NCBI GenBank assembly: GCA_965214295.1
Contig: OZ243944.1
Span: 1,054,001 to 1,118,000 of the forward strand
DNA from: JAJDUF01 sp965214295
Lineage (GTDB): Bacteria; Chloroflexota; UBA11872; UBA12225; JAJDUF01
Length of the DNA: 64,000 bases
Direction: 5' to 3'
The notes below the pieces were generated by a model. That model ran no database searches. It was not told where the DNA came from and worked only from the letters and a program-made list of their open reading frames with translations. This document shows, one piece after another, positions 27,510-34,963 of this stretch (positions within the stretch are counted from its first letter, which is position 1; every line of letters begins with the position of its first letter). The position numbers were made by a program, and so were the translations under genes.

Positions 27510-27986
27510 CTAGCCCGCGTCCGGCCGAACGCGCCGTTCGTAGGCCGCCAGCTGGACGACCACCTCGTCGCCGGGGAGATCGCGTCCGCGGAACGCCCGC
27601 ACCGTCGCCAGCGCCGTGGCTGCCGACGCGCCACGGTACTTGATGAGGTACGCTGACAGGGCCGTACCGGCCCCTCCATAGCCCGCCCCTCAGTGGAGGA
27701 GGACTTTATCACCGGCGGTGACGGCCGCGTGGACGGCCGCGACTGCGCGATCCAGAGCATCCAGTTCGTCGGACACGCCGGGCGAATGGACGGCACTCAT
27801 GCCGAGCATGGCAATGGTGTCGTAGTCCGGGGTAGCCTGCGTGACCGAGACAATCCGCTCGATGCCGGCATCGGCAACGTAGGCCAGCTCGTCGGGATTG
27901 TCCGGCAGCCCCGAAACCGCGATGGAATCCGGCTCGAACCACTGGAACGCGCGTGGTGGCGCGTGTGCTGCTGGCGTGCTGACCAT
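27510..27986 (-). pseudogene. dual-specificity phosphatase-like gene with UGA at the catalytic Cys position
   Basis: The conceptual protein is 158 aa. It has the fold order of dual-specificity phosphatases: FEPDSIAVSGLP, a strand-helix IERIVSVTQ, then KVLLH followed by TGA (27692-27690) and GAGYGGAGTALSAYLIKYRG. The family signature HCxxGxxR would place Cys exactly at the TGA and Arg at the second Gly of YGG. Both catalytic residues are therefore lost. The frame continues cleanly to TAG at 27512-27510 with helices typical of the family. AAGGGAG 10 bases upstream supports the ATG at 27986. A small hairpin (GGGCC-GGTAC-GGCCC) lies 17-31 bases after the TGA. Decay is the simplest reading; selenocysteine recoding is the other. 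Confidence 0.75.
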
Positions 27987-28045
27987 CTTTCGTTTCTCCC
28001 TTCCGAACGCACCGCTGCTAGTGGGTGCCCAGTACACAGAGAATA

Positions 28046-28243
28046 CTACTGTATTCCCGGCTCCACGTCGTGGACTACTTTCTTCGGGTCAGGCAGTCCA
28101 CTTGCCCCCAACGTGCCGTCGGGACGCCAGTAGCCATGCACAACGGCGACGAGATTCATGCCATCCACAATCAAGCGCATCTGCGCGCGCGTTCCGGGTG
28201 GCTCATCAGTATAGGGGCACGGACTGTCCCGGCGGATGGTCAT
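28046..28243 (-). CDS. small hypothetical protein
   Basis: A 65-aa protein opening MTIRRDSPCPYTDEPPG, with a two-strand core LIVDGMNLVAVVHGYWRPDG and an ending rich in Pro/Asp/Lys (DPKKVVHD). I do not recognise the family. The frame stays open to 28366, which would give 106 aa. I prefer the shorter form because the longer one overlaps the promoter and start of the divergent gene at 28359. Neither start has a convincing ribosome site. Confidence 0.45.
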   Translation of the reverse strand: MTIRRDSPCPYTDEPPGTRAQMRLIVDGMNLVAVVHGYWRPDGTLGASGLPDPKKVVHDVEPGIQ

Positions 28244-28358
28244 CTGGTATTCTTGCGCTTGCACCCGCTCCCATATCCTGGCGACGTTGAAGACTCGGCG
28301 TACACTAGACTCGTCGGGGTAGACACGCTTGGGCGGTTCGAGGGGAGCGGAGGATGAC

Positions 28359-28733
28359 ATGGACACTACTCAGACACTCGTTGACGCGACACGCCGCTAT
28401 CTCGCCGGGACACTCAGCCTCCCGGAATTGGCGGATATCGAAGCATCGCTGGTCCACCTATGGCCCCAACTGCCTGGAGAAGATTTGGTATCGCGCCTGA
28501 TGGGAGCCATCGAGCAAGGACTAGCCTTCATGGACGACGGCGTGGGCACCGCAGATGACCTCCGAGCAACGCTGGAGCGAGAGTTGGTTGTAGGGGGGAT
28601 CTCAAAAGCGCCGCCGGTAGACCTCGCGGCGGTGTCCTATTCGCACTATAAGCACCACCCGCTCCGACTCCTCCACCCGGTAGATGGCTCGGTAAGCGCC
28701 GATGCGAAGCCGGAGCAGCCCCGCGCCACCTGA
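28359..28733 (+). CDS. small hypothetical protein, possibly regulatory
   Basis: The first about 80 residues are a helical, acidic domain (TLVDATRRYLAGTLSLPELADIEASL and later AIEQGLAFMDDG). The last about 40 residues overlap, on the opposite strand, the 3' part of the RelE-like gene. GGAGCGGAGG sits before the ATG, and a TACACT box lies about 45 bases upstream at 28309, so transcription from here is likely. The function is unknown. The overlapping tail may be non-essential, since its codon pattern follows the antisense gene. Confidence 0.55.
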   Translation: MDTTQTLVDATRRYLAGTLSLPELADIEASLVHLWPQLPGEDLVSRLMGAIEQGLAFMDDGVGTADDLRATLERELVVGGISKAPPVDLAAVSYSHYKHHPLRLLHPVDGSVSADAKPEQPRAT

Positions 28734-28871
28734 CAATGCCTGCACTCCTTCCGGTCTCGGATCAAATGGCAGTGCATCTATGCGTCGGGCAACACGCTGC
28801 TGCACGTGCTGCGGCAGTCTACCCAACTCCCGTGTAGCTGAACGCAGAAACTCAACACGGTAGGAAGACAC
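28602..28871 (-). CDS. RelE/ParE family toxin
   Basis: An 89-aa RelE-superfamily protein: YRVEFLRSATRELGRLPQHVQ at the start, LRLRIGAYRAIYRVEE in the centre and IVRIGHRREVYRR at the end, the standard order of the fold. RelE toxins cleave mRNA in the ribosome; ParE toxins act on gyrase. The His-Arg-Arg near the end favours the RelE type. The antitoxin gene is 6 bases upstream on the same strand, forming a type II module. Confidence 0.88.
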   Translation of the reverse strand: MSSYRVEFLRSATRELGRLPQHVQQRVARRIDALPFDPRPEGVQALSGGAGLLRLRIGAYRAIYRVEESERVVLIVRIGHRREVYRRRF

Positions 28872-28877
28872 CTGGCC

Positions 28878-29132
28878 CTACAAACCTAACCTGGCCTTGA
28901 CTTGCTCCCACGGAATACGCTCGCGATTCTCCGGGCTGGCGAGGGCTTGGTGCGCTGCTGCTATGTCGAGGTACTCCTCGAGGGCCTCCAGCAACACTAC
29001 GTCCTCGACGGGCACGACAGCTGCAAGCTCCCGTCCACGGCGCGTCAGCAGCACACGTTCTTTCTCGAAGGCAGCGCGGTTGACCACAGCAGCAAAGTCA
29101 TCGCGGGCCTCCGTTGCGGTCATCTGTCCCAT
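28878..29132 (-). CDS. Phd/YefM-type antitoxin
   Basis: This 84-aa protein has the Phd fold: TATEARDDFAAVVNRAAFEKERVLLTRRGRELAAVV, a DNA-binding N-terminal domain that represses its own operon, followed by a C-terminal tail that would bind the RelE-like toxin. GGAGGG 5 bases upstream selects the ATG at 29132 over the codon at 29162. It is the first gene of the toxin-antitoxin pair. Confidence 0.85.
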   Translation of the reverse strand: MGQMTATEARDDFAAVVNRAAFEKERVLLTRRGRELAAVVPVEDVVLLEALEEYLDIAAAHQALASPENRERIPWEQVKARLGL

Positions 29133-29213
29133 CTCGCCCTCCGTACAGCATGGACACAGCACACTTTCGTACCGAATTATAACGGCAGCGACAATTTGAG
29201 CTAGGTTCCGGTA

Positions 29214-30314
29214 CTAGATGACTTCCAGGTAGTTCAGATCCGGGAGCGCCGGGAACGGGGCGTGCGGCTCGGTCTGGTACCAGCAGGTAGTCGAGGCGAT
29301 GTCGTCCTGCAAGGGAAGATAGCGCCGCTGGCCGGCGAGCGGCCGGCGCCAGCCGAGCGCTTGGATCGTCACGCGCAGGTCCCGCTTGAACCGGATAGGG
29401 TCGAGCACGTGCCAGCGATACAGACCGAAACGTTGCTGAGTCCGGCTCACGCCTGCCGGCGCGATCACTTGGGGCAGCCCCAGAAACGGCGTGGAGAATA
29501 CTCCATACTCCCCGGCCGGAAAATGGAACCCCCAAGCGCCGCCAAAGTAGTCCTCGGTACCGGTGCCGCAGATCGTGGGCCACTCCTGGTCGCCATCGAG
29601 GTAGAACTTGATCTCGCCTTCACCCCACCAGCCGGTGTTGTTGACCCCCCACGCCAGGTAGGTGCCAACGTAGTGCCCTTGGCCCGCCACGTCATCCAGC
29701 AGCGTATGGACTTCCCCGTAGGGCAACGGATTATTCCGCCGCCACTGCGCGTGAAAATAGGCCCGGTCGGCCGGCACCTCGGTCAGCGTGTAGTTGATCT
29801 GATAGAAGAAGCTGCGTACCTCGTCGGGACCGAGGTTTTCGATGGTGATTCGGGCATGACGGCGAAACGGCATCTCCCAGTAGCTATTGAAGCCCCCGGC
29901 CGGATTGACGGAGATCGGCAGTGAGTTTACGTTGCAGCGCTCGCCCCAGCCACTACAGAAGAAGTCCCCTAACGGCACCTCGACCGAGGGGTGGGTCTCG
30001 TGATCCCAATAGCAGCGCAGGACGAGCTGCCGCCACGCCTCCGGCTTGACGGTCATCCACATTTGCTGGATAGCGCCCGGCCCCGCGACGTTGGCCAGCT
30101 CGACCACGCCGTTCCCGGCCAGATGGATGCAGGGCGCGACCTTCCAGCCCGGCCCTAGCTCCCGCGCGGCCAAGGCACCCGGCCCCTCGGTCGCCCGGCC
30201 GCCTTGGCCTTTGCCCCCGGTGGGGTTCTCCGCGCTAATCGAGCGGGTCTCGGCGTTGGAGAGGCGGGCGAGATTGCCGAGGTGCAGCCCCAACCCATTG
30301 AACGTGATGCCCAT
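29214..30314 (-). CDS. DUF2961 / GH172-type glycoside hydrolase-like protein
   Basis: This 366-aa protein has the motifs of DUF2961, the family now known to include GH172 enzymes acting on fructofuranosides or D-arabinofuranosides. GTGTEDYFGGAWGF (about residues 263-276) is the most characteristic segment. MWMTVKPEAWRQLVLRCYWD and GDFFCSGWGE belong to the double jelly-roll core. There is no signal peptide, so it would act in the cytosol. GGAGG 9 bases upstream supports the ATG at 30314; the longer frame adds unrelated residues. The substrate cannot be assigned. Confidence 0.85.
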   Translation of the reverse strand: MGITFNGLGLHLGNLARLSNAETRSISAENPTGGKGQGGRATEGPGALAARELGPGWKVAPCIHLAGNGVVELANVAGPGAIQQMWMTVKPEAWRQLVLRCYWDHETHPSVEVPLGDFFCSGWGERCNVNSLPISVNPAGGFNSYWEMPFRRHARITIENLGPDEVRSFFYQINYTLTEVPADRAYFHAQWRRNNPLPYGEVHTLLDDVAGQGHYVGTYLAWGVNNTGWWGEGEIKFYLDGDQEWPTICGTGTEDYFGGAWGFHFPAGEYGVFSTPFLGLPQVIAPAGVSRTQQRFGLYRWHVLDPIRFKRDLRVTIQALGWRRPLAGQRRYLPLQDDIASTTCWYQTEPHAPFPALPDLNYLEVI

Positions 30315-30378
30315 GCTTCTCGACCTCCGGGAGGAGCAGCCCTCCTCCCTATCCCCATGGCAGAATTGCACCCTCCAG

Positions 30379-30541
30379 TTATTTATGTCAATGCGACGCG
30401 CTGACTACCTGAGCGGTTTCCCAACCCGAACGTTATACCACGTTGTAGCCATGCCGGGGGGCGTCCTGCTCGCCCGCGTCTACCAGCCTTGCGGCTTGGT
30501 GAGCGTGCCGTGGGCATCGGTGAGCATGGCCGGGAGCTGGC
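30379..30541. repeat. 163-bp direct repeat, left copy (island boundary)
   Basis: This segment matches 33962-34124 at 157 of 163 positions by my count. It includes, on the minus strand, a copy of the last about 20 codons of the NYN gene (ending TKPQGW-stop). The two copies bracket the DprA/RecQ cassette with a period of 3,583 bases. It looks like an attachment-site duplication or a recombination scar. Confidence 0.85.
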
Positions 30542-30571
30542 AGTTGATGGAGAAAGGCGGAACCGATTCGC

Positions 30572-31870
30572 CTAACGAAGCAGTGGACCGACCTGGGCAA
30601 CACGCTCGTAGGGAGCCTGCCTGTTCCGACGCTGGTACTTGCCAGCCTGCTCCAACTGTTTCAGCCATTTTCCTGCCTGCGGTCTGCTAACTCCAAAACA
30701 TTTCGCCACATCGGCAGGTTTGATTGGCTTGTCAAACTCCTCTTTCAGAATTTGCTCCACCGCCCCTAACAACTTATCGGCAGGAGTCGTACCTGGCATA
30801 CTTTCCGGCTCCGTAGGCGGGACAGACGGAACAATTTGCTCTCCGATATCATCATCGTGAGCTTCAGCAGCTTCGCCACAGTCCAGGGAAAAAACGGATT
30901 GCTGGCTGGCTTCCGTTTCCGAATGGACTTGTTCCCCCGCGAGAACCGCCCGGAAGTCATCGGCGGTTTTAGGGGCAGGCCAAGGGCGCGCGCCCTTGCA
31001 TTGCAGTTCGCGTATGCCCTTGCTAATGTCGCCGTCAATGCGGGCGTATATCGGCACAAGACGCAGTTTATTCAACTGCTCAACAGCGCCGGCCCAAGTA
31101 CCGCCCTTGTTGTAATCGGATTCAACTATTAATCCAGCATCAGCTAACCCGTAAATAAGTTTATTACGCTGCATGGCGTTGCCGACGTTAAAGCCGGCTT
31201 TGGGGTCGTAAGGAGAAATCAGAACCAGCCGGCCGGCCATTAACGCTTCGCGGTTCTCGCGCGCTATTGCCGCTCTCTCTAGGCTATCGGCAAGCACGCC
31301 TACGGCCGTGCCTCCTGCGGTCAACGCTCCATGCACGGCTGCTTGATCCACCCCCCGCGCACCGCCGGAAATAACAGTGCATTGCGCCGCCGCCGCTAAA
31401 CGCCCGATGCACTCGGCGTACTCTTTCAACTCGTCGCTTACCTTGCGGGAGCCGACCACTGCCAGTCCGCCATTTTCCAGCAGGGTCTTCTCGCCACAAC
31501 CATAAAGCACCGGCGGGGCGAGCTTACGCAATTGCGACTTGAACCGCGTGGGGTAGGTGGAGTCGGCCCGGCTGATCACCCAGACCGCCCGGTCTTGCCA
31601 ACGCTTCAACGCCAGGCTGAACAAGACCCCACGGCCCAAAAGTTGTCTTATTCGCGCGTCGTCAAAACCGGGCTGGCACTCGCGCAGCACCGCGCCGGCT
31701 TCTGTCCCCAGCAAGTCAGCCGGCTGCCGGCCGCGCTCATGGAGCCGACGCGCTAGTTTGTCGTATTCCGACACCGACAGGGGATGTCCCGAGCTTTTGC
31801 CGCGCCCTACCAGCAAAGAAGCCGTGAGTAGCACAATTGCTTTGGTGTTGGCCGACAACTCCGCGTTCAT
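30572..31870 (-). CDS. DprA-like protein with C-terminal winged helix
   Basis: This 432-aa protein has a DprA/Smf Rossmann core at about residues 105-300: GLAVVGSRKVSDELKEYAE, ISGGARGVDQAAVHGAL and LIVESDYNKGGTW are the characteristic strands and loops. An acidic linker (about 325-375) leads to a C-terminal winged-helix segment (VAKCFGVSRPQAGKWLKQLEQAG). Classic DprA loads RecA on incoming single strands during transformation. In the ShosTA defence system a DprA-like protein is paired with a phosphoribosyltransferase. Here the upstream gene ends in a phosphoribosyltransferase domain and overlaps this start (TGATG), so they form one unit. Confidence 0.85.
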   Translation of the reverse strand: MNAELSANTKAIVLLTASLLVGRGKSSGHPLSVSEYDKLARRLHERGRQPADLLGTEAGAVLRECQPGFDDARIRQLLGRGVLFSLALKRWQDRAVWVISRADSTYPTRFKSQLRKLAPPVLYGCGEKTLLENGGLAVVGSRKVSDELKEYAECIGRLAAAAQCTVISGGARGVDQAAVHGALTAGGTAVGVLADSLERAAIARENREALMAGRLVLISPYDPKAGFNVGNAMQRNKLIYGLADAGLIVESDYNKGGTWAGAVEQLNKLRLVPIYARIDGDISKGIRELQCKGARPWPAPKTADDFRAVLAGEQVHSETEASQQSVFSLDCGEAAEAHDDDIGEQIVPSVPPTEPESMPGTTPADKLLGAVEQILKEEFDKPIKPADVAKCFGVSRPQAGKWLKQLEQAGKYQRRNRQAPYERVAQVGPLLR

Positions 31871-33921
31871 CAGCCTTGCCTGCTCCCGGTATCCGCCAGG
31901 GCGAACGGGAATACTGCGCTACAGCCCCGCTCGCGCAACAACGAGGCGGCAACTGTGAATGTCCAGCCGGAATCTACTATGTCATCCACCAACAGAGCCG
32001 GCCCTGGCAGTACCGGACTCTGCGAAAAGCCGAGGGAGCCTTCCACGTTGCGCGCCTGCTGGGCACTGTTTGCCATCGCTTTCTGCTCCGGGCGGTTGTC
32101 GGTTTTGATAAGGCAAGCGTGAAACGGCAGGCCCAAAGCAACCGCCAATCGCCTGGCAAAATCGGGCACCAAAACAGGGTGACGCAGCGACGGAACACAG
32201 GTTACCCAAACCAGAGCGGGTTGCGGCTGCCATTCCTGTATCAGTTGCGCGGACGCCTCCACCAGCTCGTTCGCAAAACGGCCGTCCTGGTGTTTGCCAG
32301 ACTGCACCAAACTGCCCCATCCAGCGTCACCCCAATAGCAAAGCGCTCGTCCTTTTTCGGCTCGACTTTGGACCGGGATTCGTCGACGCGTGGCCCACTG
32401 CCGTCGCGGTGCAATTGACACACTGGTGCGACGCAGAAACTCGACAGCCTGCAGTACCGTTCCTTGTTCCACGCTGACGGGCAGCGGTGGCAAGTCCGGC
32501 TGATGTACCGTTTCCGGGTTGCCATCCAGGGCACTGATAAGAAACTCCATATGCCCAGAACTCAGTGCCACATAATCTTGCATTTGCTGCTGCTCTTCAT
32601 GGCGCAGGGTAGTCAAGCGTTCTGCACGCTCCCAGAACTCGTTACTCAACTCCGCCACAGTTAACTGCCATTTGGTTCCCTGTTTGGCAATCGGCGCCGG
32701 GGATTCGAGCGACAGCAGCTTAGTAGTTTGCTCAATGCGGCTTTGACTGACGTTAACTTCTCGACACAACTGCGGTATGGAAAGACCAGCCGAATCGCTT
32801 TCGAGGGCTGTAAGTACTTGACGGACTTCATCCTTTGTCGGAAAAGCACTGCGGATGAAAAAGTCCGTGATTTCCGTATCCTCGGCGCCGCTTAACAGCA
32901 CGCCATAAGCGGCGTCCAAGTCGCGCCCGGCACGGCCTACCTGCTGATAGTAAGCAACCACCGAACCCGGCGTTTGGTAATGGATGACAAACGCCAAGTC
33001 CGGTTTGTCGAAACCCATGCCGAGTGCCGTCGTCGCTACCAGTGCCTTGACGCGATTTTCAAGCAACGACGCCTCCAACTCCTCACGATTCTCGGAGCGG
33101 CTGGTATATGCATGTACGTTCAGCCCCTGGGACTGTAGCCAGCACGTTATTTGCCCGGCATCACGGATGGTAAGGGTATAGATTATTCCGGAGCCTGGAA
33201 TCTCGGCCAGCCGTTCGGCGAGCCAGCCTAATCGTTCGACTTGGCTCGGCAACCTGATGGTTTGCAGCAGCAGCGATGGACGGTTCAAGTCTCCGCGCAT
33301 CGTCTCTATATCAGGGCCAAGTATCTCCGTCAGATCATCCATCACCCGATTATTCGCGGTTGCCGTTGTCCCCAGCAGCCGGATATTTTCAGGCAGGGTT
33401 TTGGCAATGCGTTCAATCCGCCGGTAGTCAGGGCGAAAATCGTGGCCCCAGTCGGAGATGCAATGCACCTCGTCAATCACCAGCACTGAAACTCGCGCTG
33501 CCATATCAGCGAGGACACCCTCGACAAAAGCCTCGTTAGCCAGCCGTTCCGGGGAAATGAGCAGGATGTCCACCGCATCATTGCGTATCCGGCATGTCAC
33601 GTCGTTCCACTCATCCGCATTGTCGGAATTGATGGTAGCTGCCCGGACGCCCATACGTTCCGCCGCCGCAATCTGGTTCCGCATCAGCGCCAGCAACGGC
33701 GAAATCAGCAAGGCTGGGCCGGCGCCGGCTTCCTGCAGCAGCCTGGTCGCAATGAAATAGACGAAGCTCTTGCCCCAGCCGGTTTTCTGGACGACAAGCA
33801 ACTTTCCTCTTCCTTCCATCACGTGGCGGATGGCGTCTTCTTGCCCTTCCCGGAATTGTACATCCGAAACGCCGGTACCGATGCGGAGCAGCTCAAGGGC
33901 TCGTTTTTCGTCATAGTACAT
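31870..33921 (-). CDS. RecQ-like helicase fused to ComF-type phosphoribosyltransferase
   Basis: This is a 683-aa fusion. Residues about 1-345 are a RecQ-type SF2 helicase: Walker A QKTGWGKS (about 43-50), DEVH box VIDEVHCISDWGHDFRP, and a motif VI-like QQVGRAGRD. A winged-helix region follows (about 365-440, LCREVNVSQSRIEQTTK). Residues about 545-683 are a phosphoribosyltransferase domain with the PRPP loop LLVDDIVDSGWT (about 643-654), as in ComFC. No RQC zinc cysteines are obvious. The gene is first in a two-gene unit with the DprA-like gene, overlapping by TGATG. Coding sequence is less GC-rich than flanking genes, consistent with recent acquisition. A competence-like or defence role is inferred. 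Confidence 0.87.
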   Translation of the reverse strand: MYYDEKRALELLRIGTGVSDVQFREGQEDAIRHVMEGRGKLLVVQKTGWGKSFVYFIATRLLQEAGAGPALLISPLLALMRNQIAAAERMGVRAATINSDNADEWNDVTCRIRNDAVDILLISPERLANEAFVEGVLADMAARVSVLVIDEVHCISDWGHDFRPDYRRIERIAKTLPENIRLLGTTATANNRVMDDLTEILGPDIETMRGDLNRPSLLLQTIRLPSQVERLGWLAERLAEIPGSGIIYTLTIRDAGQITCWLQSQGLNVHAYTSRSENREELEASLLENRVKALVATTALGMGFDKPDLAFVIHYQTPGSVVAYYQQVGRAGRDLDAAYGVLLSGAEDTEITDFFIRSAFPTKDEVRQVLTALESDSAGLSIPQLCREVNVSQSRIEQTTKLLSLESPAPIAKQGTKWQLTVAELSNEFWERAERLTTLRHEEQQQMQDYVALSSGHMEFLISALDGNPETVHQPDLPPLPVSVEQGTVLQAVEFLRRTSVSIAPRRQWATRRRIPVQSRAEKGRALCYWGDAGWGSLVQSGKHQDGRFANELVEASAQLIQEWQPQPALVWVTCVPSLRHPVLVPDFARRLAVALGLPFHACLIKTDNRPEQKAMANSAQQARNVEGSLGFSQSPVLPGPALLVDDIVDSGWTFTVAASLLRERGCSAVFPFALADTGSRQG

Positions 33922-33961
33922 TGCATCACCCCCCTACCCTATCGGGCCCGCTTCGCAGCTA

Positions 33962-34124
33962 TTATTTATGTCAATGCGACGCGCTGACTACCTGAGCGGT
34001 TTCCCAACCCGAACGTTATATCACGTTGTAGCCATGCCGGGGGGCGTCCTGCTCGCCCGCGTCTACCAGCCTTGCGGCTTGGTAAGCGTGCCGTGGGCAT
34101 CGGTGAGGGCGGCCGGGAACTGGC
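33962..34124. repeat. 163-bp direct repeat, right copy (island boundary)
   Basis: This is the partner of 30379-30541. It contains the true 3' end of the NYN gene on the minus strand (stop at 34065-34063), which points to this copy as the original target site. Six differences from the left copy suggest the duplication is not very recent. Confidence 0.85.
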
Positions 34125-34692
34125 TGGCCTGCAATGCCCGGCGACTCACTTGCCTCCAAAAAGTAGCTACCTGGAAGAGTGCCCGGCTGCGCCGTTTACG
34201 AGGATGTGGATTCAAGATGCCTACTGGGCGCCCAAGCTGCTCACGCACGACCTTGATCGGGGCCAATAGATCGGAGTCGTTGGAGATGACCACAGCCACC
34301 TCGAAATCGTGGGTAAACGCATCAACCAGCAGCGCGGTCGCCAAGTTGACATCCGACCCCTTCTCCTCGGTTCTCACGACTTCGACAGTACGCGGCCCAT
34401 CGGCAGGAGGCTGCGCCAGCGGTAACCTGACCACATGCGACAGAAAGTGCCTGTAGTGTATGGAGAGATTCGGGATTGTACGGAGTGCCCGCAAGTAGGT
34501 CTGCTGGCGCTCCGGCTGCTGTGGATCGTCCGATCTTGGTTGGATAAGGGCCGTGAAGTAGCGAATACGATAGATCCGGTCTGAGGGGAGGAGCACTCGG
34601 CAGAGCCGCGCCAGGTCGAGCCAGCGGTAGGGCGAACCCTTCAGGCAGCCGTAGTAGAGGTTGAACCCGTCAACGTAGACGTTTGTCCTCAT
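34063..34692 (-). CDS. NYN/PIN-like domain RNase-type protein
   Basis: This 209-aa protein has a NYN (LabA/DUF88-like) nuclease fold. It opens NVYVDGFNLYYGC with the first catalytic Asp, has KGSDVNLATALLVDAF in the centre (Asp) and VVISNDSDLLAPI as the third acidic motif. Members cleave RNA. The start ATG at 34692 places the acidic strand at once; an upstream GTG at 34710 lies inside a perfect palindrome. The 3' end lies in the direct repeat flanking the DprA/RecQ cassette, so the cassette sits immediately downstream of its stop codon. Confidence 0.85.
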   Translation of the reverse strand: MRTNVYVDGFNLYYGCLKGSPYRWLDLARLCRVLLPSDRIYRIRYFTALIQPRSDDPQQPERQQTYLRALRTIPNLSIHYRHFLSHVVRLPLAQPPADGPRTVEVVRTEEKGSDVNLATALLVDAFTHDFEVAVVISNDSDLLAPIKVVREQLGRPVGILNPHPRKRRSRALFQVATFWRQVSRRALQASQFPAALTDAHGTLTKPQGW

Positions 34693-34702
34693 TAAACTCG
34701 CT

Positions 34703-34726
34703 GAGGCCACCCCGCGGGGTGGCCTC
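34703..34726. repeat. perfect 24-bp palindrome upstream of the NYN gene
   Basis: GAGGCCACCCC-GC-GGGGTGGCCTC. It ends 11 bases before the NYN start and would form a strong hairpin in the leader. Confidence 0.8.
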
Positions 34727-34761
34727 GCGCCCTGCCCCCGAAGTGACAGGGGGGATTACTT

Positions 34762-34782
34762 ACAATAGTAGACTATTGTCAA
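34762..34782 (-). promoter_or_regulatory. candidate operator overlapping a -35 box, NYN gene
   Basis: ACAATAGT-AG-ACTATTGT is an exact 8-bp inverted repeat. On the minus strand its edge forms TTGACA, a consensus -35, facing the NYN gene. A weak TAATCC lies 18 bases on. This arrangement suggests repression of the NYN promoter by a dimeric regulator. Confidence 0.4.
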
Positions 34783-34802
34783 GCGATTCTGCCAACAGTA
34801 AT

Positions 34803-34875
34803 CCGGACTGCGGCGCAAGCCGCAGTGACGAGGCAGAGTATCCCGTCATCGCGGCGCAAGCCGCAGTCCGGCTCG
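34803..34875. repeat. two type B palindromic repeats in inverted order
   Basis: GGACTGCGGCGCAAGCCGCAGTGACG and its opposite-orientation copy CGTCATCGCGGCGCAAGCCGCAGTCC flank a short spacer. Confidence 0.7.
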
Positions 34876-34963
34876 CCCAACAACCTATGTTCATGCTAAT
34901 GACCGGAAAATGGCATGGGAACGACCAGGCAATGTCAACAGCGCCTGGACACGGGCCGGGCAG

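Noticed and set aside
30542..33961. Integrase or transposase gene within the DprA/RecQ cassette
   Set aside because: The two genes fill almost the whole interval, and no recombinase motif is present.
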